NCBI GenBank assembly: GCA_963796325.1
Contig: CAWCLF010000004.1
Coordinates: forward strand, 62,001 to 126,000
Length of the DNA stretch: 64,000 bases
Source of the DNA: CAVYGN01 sp963796325
Lineage (GTDB): Bacteria; Spirochaetota; Brevinematia; Brevinematales; JAOACQ01
Direction: 5' to 3'
This document shows positions 17,404-24,863 of the stretch, piece after piece. The translations under genes were made by a program, and so were the position numbers. The notes under the pieces were generated by a model that searched no databases, was not told where the DNA came from, and saw only the letters and a program-made list of their open reading frames with translations. How positions within the stretch are numbered: the stretch's first letter is position 1; each line of letters starts with the position of its first letter.

Positions 17404-17757
17404 TTAAGCCTTTTCCCTGTTTATCTCTATGCCTACGCTTCTTGCGAACCGGAGGGCCGAGGGTTTTTCGACAAGCACTTTTACCGCTTTTACTCCTGTA
17501 AAATCAAGGCATGCAGCTGCTATTGTTTCGGCTAGAGCTTCAACCAGGAAGAAACCGGAATTTTCTGCGATTTCAAACACTTTTTTTTTGATGGCCCTGT
17601 AATCAACGGCATCTTCGATTTTATCACTCCGGCATGGTTTAGAGAGGTCGGCTGTCAATGCTATGTTGATCAGGACGTCCTGCCTGTCATGGCGTTCTTC
17701 ATCGTTTATTCCGATTATGCATCTTACCAGCAGGTCTTTGATAAAGATCGTATCCAT
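17404..17757 (-). CDS. folB: Dihydroneopterin aldolase
   Basis: 117 residues, the usual FolB size. The N-terminus ('IFIKDLLVRCIIGINDEER') and the C-terminal half, with the helix around 'FFLVEALAETIAAACL' and 'VKVLVEKPSALRFARSVGIEI', match the family. The Glu in 'EALAETIA' and the Lys in 'VEKPSA' correspond to the conserved active-site region. It splits dihydroneopterin to hydroxymethyldihydropterin and glycolaldehyde. Three bases separate its start from the upstream SDR gene's stop. Confidence 0.92.
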   Translation of the reverse strand: MDTIFIKDLLVRCIIGINDEERHDRQDVLINIALTADLSKPCRSDKIEDAVDYRAIKKKVFEIAENSGFFLVEALAETIAAACLDFTGVKAVKVLVEKPSALRFARSVGIEINREKA

Positions 17758-17760
17758 TAT

Positions 17761-18519
17761 TTAATCCCGCCCTCTTGAAACCATGCTCATCCCTCCATCC
17801 ACATAAATTGTTTCGCCGGTTATGAAATCATTTTTTATAAGAAATACTGCCGTATCCGCAATATTTTTTACATTTCCATGACGCTTTAACGGCACTGAAT
17901 CGACCAATTGATCGAGATATTTTTCATCCTTGCCGGAAGGGGGGAGTATCAAACCCGGTGCAATTCCGTTCACCCTGATGCCGGGGGCGAATTCACAGGC
18001 CATTATTTTTGTGAAATCCTCGAGTAATTTTTTGCTTAGTATATAAGCAGCGTGTTTTGAATCGTAATCTCGGATCCTGGAATCAAGTATGTTAATAATG
18101 ACTCCTTTTTGCCCCTTTTCTTTAAATGCGCGTCCAAGGTAAAAGGGTATCCACGTGTTTATACGGATGTTCCTGATAAATTCCGCCCACTCGAGGCCGT
18201 CAGCAGTATTTTGAGGGAAAATGGATGCGTTATTTACCAGGTAATCTATATTTCCTGCGCAATCTATCGCATTGTTAATAAGGGCCTCGTAACCTGCCGG
18301 ATTTTCGAAATCGGATTGTATAAGCCAGTATTTCACTTTTGCCCTTTTCATTTCCTCTGCAAGACTTCGGGCCTCATCCAGGGAATTTCTGTAATGTGCG
18401 ACAATATTGACTCCTTCTGCCGCCAGATTTTCCGCAATGGAACGCCCGATCCTTACCGCCGCTCCGGTAATTAAAGCCGTTTTTCCGCTAAGATTGCCGG
18501 GTTTAAATTTTCCGGCCAT
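17761..18519 (-). CDS. SDR-family pteridine reductase (FolM/PTR1-like)
   Basis: 252-residue short-chain dehydrogenase. The cofactor loop reads 'TGAAVRIG', with Arg where classical SDRs have Gly; this TGxxxRxG form is typical of pteridine reductases PTR1 and FolM, which use NADPH. 'NNASIF' and the catalytic Tyr-x-x-x-Lys in 'HAAYILSKK' follow, with a probable Asp/Ser region at 'NILDSR'. The C-terminal 'ITGETIYVDGGMSM' is the SDR substrate-loop end. Its place between a pterin dehydratase and folB/folK/folE supports reduction of dihydro- to tetrahydropterin or dihydrofolate. A generic SDR (e.g. FabG-like) is the alternative but less likely. Confidence 0.75.
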   Translation of the reverse strand: MAGKFKPGNLSGKTALITGAAVRIGRSIAENLAAEGVNIVAHYRNSLDEARSLAEEMKRAKVKYWLIQSDFENPAGYEALINNAIDCAGNIDYLVNNASIFPQNTADGLEWAEFIRNIRINTWIPFYLGRAFKEKGQKGVIINILDSRIRDYDSKHAAYILSKKLLEDFTKIMACEFAPGIRVNGIAPGLILPPSGKDEKYLDQLVDSVPLKRHGNVKNIADTAVFLIKNDFITGETIYVDGGMSMVSRGRD

Positions 18520-18845
18520 TATTCGATAGTTGACAAAAGATTTATTTTTGCAGCCAGTATGAAGTCATTCATCGATAAACCGCCTATTTTATGAGTCGAT
18601 AATTCCAGTTTTACTTTATTATAATTTATCGTAATATCCGGATGGTGATCTTCACTTGTTGCTAAATCGGCAACTCTGTTTACAAACTGTATTGCATCCT
18701 GGAAGTTCTTGAACTCGAACAGACGTTCTATGACGCCGTTTATTAACTGCCATCCCGGTATTTCATTCAGGAGCTTCTCGATTTCCTTGATAGGAAGGGA
18801 AGGCGAGTTTCTATCTATCCTTGTGCATTTCAAATCGCTCAGCAT
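18519..18845 (-). CDS. Pterin-4a-carbinolamine dehydratase (PhhB/DCoH family)
   Basis: 108 residues from the ATG at 18845, which has AGAGG nine bases before it; the frame extends upstream into the neighbouring gene and that part is not expected to be translated. The family motif 'SEDHHPDI' with the catalytic His pair is followed by 'LSTHKIGGLSMNDFILAAKI'. The enzyme dehydrates 4a-hydroxytetrahydropterin after aromatic amino-acid hydroxylation. Some bacterial members have been linked to molybdenum-cofactor metabolism instead. It overlaps the SDR gene by one base. No PhhA-type hydroxylase is in the window, so the physiological partner is unclear. Confidence 0.88.
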   Translation of the reverse strand: MLSDLKCTRIDRNSPSLPIKEIEKLLNEIPGWQLINGVIERLFEFKNFQDAIQFVNRVADLATSEDHHPDITINYNKVKLELSTHKIGGLSMNDFILAAKINLLSTIE

Positions 18846-18856
18846 TTTATTAACCT

Positions 18857-20065
18857 CTAAAAAACTATTGCATCGCCCAGTTCGGCGGTTTTGATCTTTG
18901 CCTGTTTTTTTATCAATTCTCTTGCGGCCGGTACTTTGTCCCAGACATTGCAAAGCATGACACCTCTTACCATTTCCTCCTTCAGGTAATATATAATACC
19001 GGTATCAAATTCCTTTTTCCAGACATAATATGTGATGAGGCGGGGATCCAGGTCTCCAACCGCTTCGTAACCGAATTCGAAAAGATCCGAAAAGAAATAC
19101 GGGATATGATCGTATTTTATTTTCCCTCCAGCCATGTTCCTTCCGGCAGTTCTGCCTTGAACTATTGAATTGTCCCAATGCTCGATCCGCATGCGGTCTC
19201 CCAGCGCAATCGATTTGAAGTTCGTATTGTCTCCTGCCGTATAGATATCGGTATTTGATGTTTGAAGGAATTCATCGGCGGTTATTCCGTTAGAGGCATT
19301 CAATCCCGCAATCTGAGCCAGTTCGACGGACGGAAGTATGCCTATGCCGGCTATTACAAAGTCCGATTTGATTTCCTTCCCGTTTTTTGTTTTTGTTATA
19401 ATGCTCTCCTGTTTTTTCTCGAAAGATACCGGCTGGTCGGTATTCAGAATATTTATGCCTTTTTCGATAAAATGTTTCTGTATCGCTTTACCGAGGCCTT
19501 CAGGAAATACCCGCCAGACAAGATAATCTTCCGGGAAAACAATCGTTACTTCTACTTTATTCATATTGAGAGCGGCGGCTATTTCCGAGCCGATGAATCC
19601 TCCTCCGACAACCAGCGCTTTTTTACCTTCTCCTGCGAGACTGCGGATGTTTTTATAGTCGTTGATGGTCCTGTAATAACAGATTTCCTCGAGACGCCCG
19701 CCCGGTATATCCATCATGCGGGGTATCCCGCCTGTAGCCAGCAGAAGCTTGTTATATTTGACCGTATCCCCTGCGTCGGTCGTGATAGTCCCGGCTGACG
19801 GGTCAAGGCCAGTTACGGTTGTGCCAAGGCAAAGTTCAACTCCGTTTTTTGAATAAAAGGCGTCGTCATGAAGGAATATTTCTTCCAGCTTTTTGGTGCC
19901 GAACCATAATTTTTTGGATAGAGGGGGCCTGTCATAGGGCATATTTTTTTCCTTGCCTATCATTAATATATCGCCGCCGGCATCCTCTTCTCTTATTCCT
20001 TCTATTGCCGAAGCGCCTGCAAGACCGCCGCCGATTATTATATATTTATAATTTCCTGCAGCCAT
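18857..20065 (-). CDS. FAD-dependent NAD(P)H oxidoreductase (AIF/rubredoxin reductase-like)
   Basis: 402 residues with two Rossmann domains. The FAD-binding 'GGGLAGASAIEGI' is near residue 12 and 'DRPPLSKK' marks the family. The NAD(P) site is 'VVGGGFIGSEIAAAL' near 155, and 'IYTAGDNTNF' near 270 is the second FAD contact. A C-terminal ferredoxin-reductase-like domain follows. It is similar to apoptosis-inducing-factor-like and ferredoxin/rubredoxin reductases; the electron acceptor is not identifiable. It has a strong ribosome binding site (GGAGGGG) and is the first gene of the pterin operon, 11 bp before the dehydratase. It could reduce pterins or a redox protein, which is inference. Confidence 0.85.
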   Translation of the reverse strand: MAAGNYKYIIIGGGLAGASAIEGIREEDAGGDILMIGKEKNMPYDRPPLSKKLWFGTKKLEEIFLHDDAFYSKNGVELCLGTTVTGLDPSAGTITTDAGDTVKYNKLLLATGGIPRMMDIPGGRLEEICYYRTINDYKNIRSLAGEGKKALVVGGGFIGSEIAAALNMNKVEVTIVFPEDYLVWRVFPEGLGKAIQKHFIEKGINILNTDQPVSFEKKQESIITKTKNGKEIKSDFVIAGIGILPSVELAQIAGLNASNGITADEFLQTSNTDIYTAGDNTNFKSIALGDRMRIEHWDNSIVQGRTAGRNMAGGKIKYDHIPYFFSDLFEFGYEAVGDLDPRLITYYVWKKEFDTGIIYYLKEEMVRGVMLCNVWDKVPAARELIKKQAKIKTAELGDAIVF

Positions 20066-20150
20066 AAACCCCTCCTTCTCTTTATCTTCTTTAGTAATTT
20101 ACACATTTAACTTCAAATCGAAAAGATAATCCCGGACCTCCTGTTTTAAT

Positions 20151-20179
20151 TTGATTTTTATATTTGCTGTAATTAATAT
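20151..20179 (+). promoter_or_regulatory. Putative sigma70 promoter of the PaaI-like gene
   Basis: TTGATT (20151-20156), a 17-bp spacer and TAATAT (20174-20179) stand 32 bp before the ATG at 20211, which has AAGAGG as ribosome binding site. The region is divergent from the FAD oxidoreductase operon. Confidence 0.55.
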
Positions 20180-20210
20180 ATGTTTTTTATAACAAGAGGT
20201 AAAATCGATC

Positions 20211-20687
20211 ATGAAGAAGATTGTGAACCCGTTTAAGGGGCTGGAAGGGTACAATTGTTTTGCCTGTTCACCGGATAATGATCATGGATTGAGAATGGAA
20301 TTTTACGAAGACGGCGATGAAGTCGTTTCCGTCTGGCAGCCCGGCGCAGGTTTTCAGGGTTACGGCAACATACTTCATGGCGGGATTCAGGCTACTCTCC
20401 TCGACGAGGTATCCGCCTGGTTTGTTTATATTAAATTGAATACTGCAGGAATGACTGCAGGTATGGATATCAAATACCTGAAACCTGTTTACACTGACAA
20501 AGGACCTGTCACCGTACGCACGAAATTGTTTAAAAAAAGAAAACATATCGCAGATATAGACGCTTCTCTTTTTGATGTTTCCGGCGAATTATGTTCCCGC
20601 GCCGTCGTTTCGTATTTTACTTTTCCGGAAAAGGCAGCCAGGGAAAAACTGCGTTATCCAGGCAGGGATGCATTTTTCGATAAATGA
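20211..20687 (+). CDS. PaaI-type hotdog-fold thioesterase
   Basis: 158 residues of the hotdog fold. The PaaI signature is 'NILHGGIQATLLDEVSAWFVY' with His-Gly-Gly and a catalytic acid (Asp-Glu), and 'GMDIKYLKPVYTDKGPVTVR' forms the following strand. Such proteins hydrolyse acyl-CoA thioesters, often aryl or short acyl. The N-terminus has 'YNCFACSPDNDHGLRMEF', a common lead-in in this subfamily. It is 15 bp upstream of a CMD-family gene in the same direction; the substrate is unknown. Confidence 0.82.
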   Translation: MKKIVNPFKGLEGYNCFACSPDNDHGLRMEFYEDGDEVVSVWQPGAGFQGYGNILHGGIQATLLDEVSAWFVYIKLNTAGMTAGMDIKYLKPVYTDKGPVTVRTKLFKKRKHIADIDASLFDVSGELCSRAVVSYFTFPEKAAREKLRYPGRDAFFDK

Positions 20688-20702
20688 TAAAGGAGGTTTT
20701 TT

Positions 20703-21005
20703 ATGCCCGGTAATCCGCTTGAAACTATAACAAAGATCGATCCTGAGTTCATGGAGTTTATCAGGGGGTCGGATAAACTTATTTACGGCGATGGAGCGCT
20801 GCCCAGGAAGATAAAGCTCCTTATAGCCATGGCATTCGATGCCGCACATGGCGCCAAAGAAGGCGTCAAATCGCTTTCATTTGCAGCTCTTAAAGCGGGC
20901 GCCACAAAGGAGGAGATCTATGAGACTTTGAGAGTGGCTTACCATCTTTCCGGGGTCGGCACGCTCTATACGGCTTCAAAAGGGCTGGAGGAAGCATTCA
21001 AGTGA
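20703..21005 (+). CDS. Carboxymuconolactone decarboxylase/AhpD-family small protein lacking the CxxC
   Basis: 100 residues with the all-helical CMD/AhpD pattern: 'IKLLIAMAFDAAHGAKEGVK' followed by 'AALKAGATKEEIYETLRVAYHLSGVGTLY'. In redox-active AhpD-like members the first helix carries Cys-x-x-Cys. Here that stretch reads Ala-Ala-His-Gly-Ala-Lys-Glu with no cysteine anywhere in the protein, so peroxidase/disulfide activity is unlikely. AAAGGAGG precedes the ATG. It is cotranscribed with the thioesterase. Its function is unknown; many cysteine-less members are uncharacterised. Confidence 0.8.
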   Translation: MPGNPLETITKIDPEFMEFIRGSDKLIYGDGALPRKIKLLIAMAFDAAHGAKEGVKSLSFAALKAGATKEEIYETLRVAYHLSGVGTLYTASKGLEEAFK

Positions 21006-21133
21006 CAGCCGGCTCTATTTGCGGCGATGGTGATTAATTTCTTTTTTTTTATTATAATGTTATAATGCTCAATCAATAGCAATTATTTTAGAGGCCCTTT
21101 TTCACTGCGGGCTGATTATAGCAGGTAAAGGAT

Positions 21134-21790
21134 ATGGATTTATTTTCAAGTTTGATCAATATATTTTCAAACCTTGAATCAAATATGGATATCCTTATTT
21201 TTAATCATGGGGTTCTGACGTATTTTTTACTGGCCTCGATAATATTCTGCCAGACTGCGTTCCTTGTGGCTTCGTTTCTTCCCGGTGATTCGCTTTTATT
21301 TGCGGTAGGGGCCCTTGCCGGAGCCGGTTCCCTTGAGTGGTATATTCTGATGCCCGTTCTTGTGGCTGCCGCATTTCTCGGGAATACCTGTAATTACTGG
21401 CTGGGGTATTTTATCGAGGAAAAAGCCTTTCATGATCAAAAAAAAGGGATTTTTAATAAGAATAATTTAAGAAGGGCCCACCAGTTTTATGAAAAATACG
21501 GTCCTGTTACTATCATGGTGTCCCAGTTCATTATATTTGTCAGGACATTCGCACCGTTCATAGCAGGGATTGCCAGGATGAATTTCAGGACCTTCTCTTT
21601 TTATAACCTGGCGGGAGCCTTGTTGTGGGTGCCCGCTTTCACTTTATTGGGCATGCTGTTGTGCAGGATCCCCGTATTGAGAGAAAATTCACTGCTTTCC
21701 ATAACGATATTTTTTGTCATTTCACTGGTATTTCTGCCGCTTTTCATAGTTCTGTTTAAGAAATTAAGAAAAACGGAGAAAGCCGGCTGA
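21134..21790 (+). CDS. DedA-family membrane protein
   Basis: 218 residues with the SNARE-associated/DedA pattern. The N-terminal re-entrant segment 'SFLPGDSLLFAVGALAGAG' is near residue 50, 'GNTCNYWLGYFIEEK' near 85 and the conserved 'VRTFAPFIAGIARMNFRTF' near 140. Two C-terminal membrane helices follow. DedA proteins are inner-membrane transporters/flippases linked to undecaprenyl phosphate or phosphatidylethanolamine recycling and to membrane potential. Two overlapping TATAAT-like hexamers at 21053-21066 lie upstream, with no clear -35. It is followed by an ArsR regulator. Confidence 0.9.
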   Translation: MDLFSSLINIFSNLESNMDILIFNHGVLTYFLLASIIFCQTAFLVASFLPGDSLLFAVGALAGAGSLEWYILMPVLVAAAFLGNTCNYWLGYFIEEKAFHDQKKGIFNKNNLRRAHQFYEKYGPVTIMVSQFIIFVRTFAPFIAGIARMNFRTFSFYNLAGALLWVPAFTLLGMLLCRIPVLRENSLLSITIFFVISLVFLPLFIVLFKKLRKTEKAG

Positions 21791-21847
21791 CCCTCATCCG
21801 GCAAATTTTATCAGGCAAAAAATGAATATTATAAGCAGGTGCGTAAT

Positions 21848-22108
21848 ATGAATTTCCTGAAAGAAAGTGAAATTCTGAAGGTTTTAGGCCATCCCGTCAG
21901 GCTGAAGATAGCCGCAAGGCTGGCGGAAGGCACGGAGTGCAATGTCAACGCGATGGTTGAAAACCTTGGTGTTCCTCAATCTACGGTGTCTCAGCACCTT
22001 GGGGTATTAAAAAGCCGAGGAATAATAAACAGCAGGAAAAGGGGCGTTCAAACCTGTTATTATATGGCTGACGAAAGAGTAAAAAAGATCATTGATGCCC
22101 TTAAGTAA
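21848..22108 (+). CDS. ArsR-family winged-helix transcriptional regulator
   Basis: 86 residues from the ATG at 21848 (GCAGG upstream; a GTG at 21839 is an alternative). The ArsR winged helix is complete: 'LKVLGHPVRLKIAARLAEG', the recognition helix 'VPQSTVSQHLGVLKSRGII' and the wing 'RKRGVQTCYYMAD'. The position of the ELCVCDL metal motif reads 'GTECNVNAMV' with a single Cys. Another Cys lies in the wing, so classical arsenic/cadmium sensing is doubtful. It is directly upstream of a ferritin-VIT1 fusion (21 bp), suggesting that it controls metal handling. Confidence 0.85.
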   Translation: MNFLKESEILKVLGHPVRLKIAARLAEGTECNVNAMVENLGVPQSTVSQHLGVLKSRGIINSRKRGVQTCYYMADERVKKIIDALK

Positions 22109-22129
22109 TCGGGTTGCCGGAGACTCTGA

Positions 22130-23278
22130 ATGGGTGCAGTTGAATACTCGGGAAAAAATAAAAAGGATATAAGGCGTTACATTGGCAATTTAAAATCAGA
22201 AAATGACGCCGTAATTTTATATACACGTCTTGCCGGGGCGGAAACGAATCCCGATCTTAAATCTATTTACAACAAACTAGCCGATACTGAAAAGGCTCAT
22301 GCGGTTTTCTGGTCTCTTAAGCTAAGCGAAGCCGGAATAAAAACACCTGTTTTCAAGCCTTCTCTGCAGACAAGATTATTAGGCTGGCTTGCCGGAAATT
22401 CCGGGCTGTCGGCAGTCTTGCCGGCGCTTGCAGCAATCGAAAAAAATGCGGCGGGGAGCTACGACGGCCAGGAGGATGCGCTGCTTCGTAAAATGCCGGC
22501 CGACGAAAGGTCGCATGCAAGGGTTTTCGGATACCTGTCGCGGCTGACCGGAGGGTTAAAAGGAAGCGATCTTGCCAGATTCGAAGGGCGTCACAGGCTG
22601 GGCGGAGGCAACTCATTAAGGGCGGCTGTAATGGGCGCTAACGACGGCCTTGTTTCCGTGTTCTGCCTTGTCATGGGTGTTGCCGGTATAGGCATAGATT
22701 CCCTTCATATTCTTTTAACGGGAATTGCCGGCCTTCTTGCCGGAGCTTTATCCATGGCTCTGGGGGAATGGCTTTCAGTCCAGAATTCCAGAGAATTTTA
22801 TAAACACCAGATCGATATTGAAGAGGGGGAGTTGAACGAGGTCCCTGAAGAGGAAAAAGAAGAGCTTACGCTTATATACCGGGCGAAGGGACTGGAAGAG
22901 GAAGCGGCCCGGAAGCTGGCCGATCGTTTAATCTCGGATCCGGCAACGGCTCTCGATACCCTTTCGCGTGAGGAACTTGGCATAGATCCCGTTGAGCTGG
23001 GAGGATCGGCCTGGCAGGCATCGATTACTTCATTTTTTCTATTCCTTGCAGGCGGAATACTTCCGGTCTTTCCTTTTATCTTTTTTACCGGGATTACGGG
23101 AATTATATTGAGCGCGGCATTGAGCGGGGCGGGTTTGTTTATAATCGGTTCTATTATAACTTTACTGACGGGAAGATCATTTATTGTTTCGGGTTTTAGA
23201 CAGGTAATTTTCGGGATACTGACTGCAGCAGTTACTTTCGCTGTAGGCAGCATTATAGGCGGCAATCTCGGCAGGTAG
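22130..23278 (+). CDS. Ferritin-like/VIT1 (erythrin-vacuolar iron transporter) fusion
   Basis: 382 residues. The N-terminal ferritin-like (rubrerythrin/erythrin) four-helix domain spans about 10-140 with di-iron ExxH motifs ('ADTEKAHA' and 'ADERSHAR'). It is fused to a VIT1/CCC1 membrane domain from about 160 ('AAVMGANDGLVSVFCLVMGVAG', 'GALSMALGEWLSVQNSRE') with a Glu-rich cytoplasmic loop (about 228-270) and C-terminal helices. VIT1/CCC1 proteins export Fe2+/Mn2+. The fused ferritin domain probably binds or oxidises iron before export. GGAG precedes the ATG. It is coupled to an ArsR gene, likely its regulator (inference from position). Confidence 0.88.
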   Translation: MGAVEYSGKNKKDIRRYIGNLKSENDAVILYTRLAGAETNPDLKSIYNKLADTEKAHAVFWSLKLSEAGIKTPVFKPSLQTRLLGWLAGNSGLSAVLPALAAIEKNAAGSYDGQEDALLRKMPADERSHARVFGYLSRLTGGLKGSDLARFEGRHRLGGGNSLRAAVMGANDGLVSVFCLVMGVAGIGIDSLHILLTGIAGLLAGALSMALGEWLSVQNSREFYKHQIDIEEGELNEVPEEEKEELTLIYRAKGLEEEAARKLADRLISDPATALDTLSREELGIDPVELGGSAWQASITSFFLFLAGGILPVFPFIFFTGITGIILSAALSGAGLFIIGSIITLLTGRSFIVSGFRQVIFGILTAAVTFAVGSIIGGNLGR

Positions 23279-23291
23279 CCCCGGAGGGAGT

Positions 23292-23765
23292 CTATAAAAT
23301 AAATTCCATGACATCGTCTTTTTTTTTGAATCCCAGCTTTTCGTACAGCTTGTGTCCTTCTTCGGTCGCATGCAGCCACGCACGCGAACATTGCGTCTTT
23401 TTTGCCTCTTCCATGATTTTATGCATTATTTTTGTGGCCAGGCCCTGGTTCCTGAATTCAGGCAAGGTATAGAGGTTGAAGATATATGCTTCCACTCCTT
23501 CATTCCCGGCCGATACTGGAGGGCGTTTGAAATAGAGAAGGGCTCCCGTAGCGGCGATTTTACCCATGGAATCGATGAACCAGACGACAACATCCTTCGA
23601 GGCCATATTCCGGAGAAAAAACGCCCTGTTTTTTTTCGACAGGATTTCGCACTCGGCATATGTTTTTATATTTCCGAGTTCTTTTAGAAAATCTATCCTG
23701 AGTTTTATTATTATATCTATATCGTTAAGGACTGCTTCTCTCACGGTTGCGGCGGTTTTGTTCAT
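23292..23765 (-). CDS. GNAT-family N-acetyltransferase
   Basis: 157 residues with the GNAT acetyl-CoA site: 'LYTLPEFRNQGLATKIMHKIMEEA' (R/Q-x-x-G-x-A loop) and 'ARAWLHATEEGHKLYEKLGFKK' with the late Tyr. The substrate amine is unknown. It is convergent with the VIT1 gene (13 bp apart). A 13-bp palindrome (CAGGATAATCCTG, 23778-23790) lies just upstream of the start. Confidence 0.85.
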   Translation of the reverse strand: MNKTAATVREAVLNDIDIIIKLRIDFLKELGNIKTYAECEILSKKNRAFFLRNMASKDVVVWFIDSMGKIAATGALLYFKRPPVSAGNEGVEAYIFNLYTLPEFRNQGLATKIMHKIMEEAKKTQCSRAWLHATEEGHKLYEKLGFKKKDDVMEFIL

Positions 23766-23814
23766 TCATCCTCCTCGCAGGATAATCCTGTTATCTTGAG
23801 GGGCTATATTTATT

Positions 23815-24210
23815 TCAGGTTAATAAATTTTTTAAATGTTTTGTAGCTTCCCTGTTTATCCTCTTATCCTTTCCTATACAGACATGCCTTGTGAAACCTG
23901 TCGCCAGGATTTTTTGATCCGGAAGCATCTTTATCGTATAGTCGAACCTGAAAGAAGCGCCCGTTTCAGGAGTCGCTTCTGTTTCGATCCGGACCAGATC
24001 GTCGTATCCGGCTGAACCGAGATAACGGCATCCGCTTTCTATGACCGGCAATAACCATCCTTTGTCTTCGCATTCCCTGTATGTCAGACCTTTTGTCCGC
24101 ATCCATTCTGTTCTGCCGATTTCGAACCATATATAATAGACGGAATTATGGACTACTCCCATTTGGTCGGTCTCCTGGTATCTTACGCGGTTATCCAATA
24201 TAGATTTCAT
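23815..24210 (-). CDS. YbgC/4HBT-type acyl-CoA thioesterase
   Basis: 131 residues, hotdog fold of the 4-hydroxybenzoyl-CoA/YbgC class. 'RYQETDQMGVVHNSVYYIWFEIGRTEW' contains the catalytic Asp ('TDQMGVVHN') and the helix, and 'YLGSAGYDDLVRIET' the following strands. These act on short- or medium-chain acyl-CoA or acyl-ACP. It is a single gene with its own upstream region shared divergently with archease (24211-24423). Confidence 0.88.
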   Translation of the reverse strand: MKSILDNRVRYQETDQMGVVHNSVYYIWFEIGRTEWMRTKGLTYRECEDKGWLLPVIESGCRYLGSAGYDDLVRIETEATPETGASFRFDYTIKMLPDQKILATGFTRHVCIGKDKRINREATKHLKNLLT

Positions 24211-24423
24211 TTTATGCTCCTTTAACCTGCGGACAATCCGGGTTTACAGTTAAAAAAACCGTCAGGAAGAAATTTTATAAAGGAATTGCAATTTAATCAA
24301 TAAAAAATTAATGACAAAAGGGTAAATTTACATTATCTTAAGTATATTTGATAATTTCCTGCATCAGAAAATGGCGATTGCATGAAGCTGCACTCTTAAA
24401 AGTCAGTATAGAGGCGTACATAA

Positions 24424-24846
24424 ATGAAAAGATGGGAGCATTTCAGTCATATGGCCGATATCGGCATCAGAGGCTGCGGTAAAAGCGAAAGCGAAGCTTT
24501 TGAAATGGGTGCGGAAGCCCTTACTGCCGTTGTGACAACGATCGGCAAGGTTAAAAAAATTGAGGCCGTAGGAGTAAGCTGCAGGGCAAAAGACCTTGAT
24601 TTCCTTTTTTTTGAATGGATCAACTCTATTATTTACGAGATGGATGTACGCAGAATGCTGTTCAGGACTTTCGACATATGCATCAACCGGGGAAACGGAT
24701 TGACTCTTGACGCAGTGATGCTGGGGGAGCATTTGAATATCAGGAGGCACCAGCCTGCGGTGATAATCAAAGGGGCGACAATGACGGAACTCCGTGTATA
24801 TAAAAGCGGCCGCATATGGACGGCGCAATGCGTCGTCGATGTCTGA
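24424..24846 (+). CDS. Archease
   Basis: 140 residues of the archease family, the protein that stimulates guanylylation and multiple turnover of RtcB RNA ligase. Features are 'HFSHMADIGIRGCGKSESEAFEMGAEAL' at the N-terminus (metal-binding Asp), 'DLDFLFFEWINSIIYEMD' in the middle and a C-terminal Asp in 'CVVDV'. It is 17 bp upstream of rtcB, the classical pairing. It would act with RtcB in RNA repair or tRNA end joining in the cytoplasm. Confidence 0.92.
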   Translation: MKRWEHFSHMADIGIRGCGKSESEAFEMGAEALTAVVTTIGKVKKIEAVGVSCRAKDLDFLFFEWINSIIYEMDVRRMLFRTFDICINRGNGLTLDAVMLGEHLNIRRHQPAVIIKGATMTELRVYKSGRIWTAQCVVDV

Positions 24847-24863
24847 ATGAGGAGGGACCGGAA

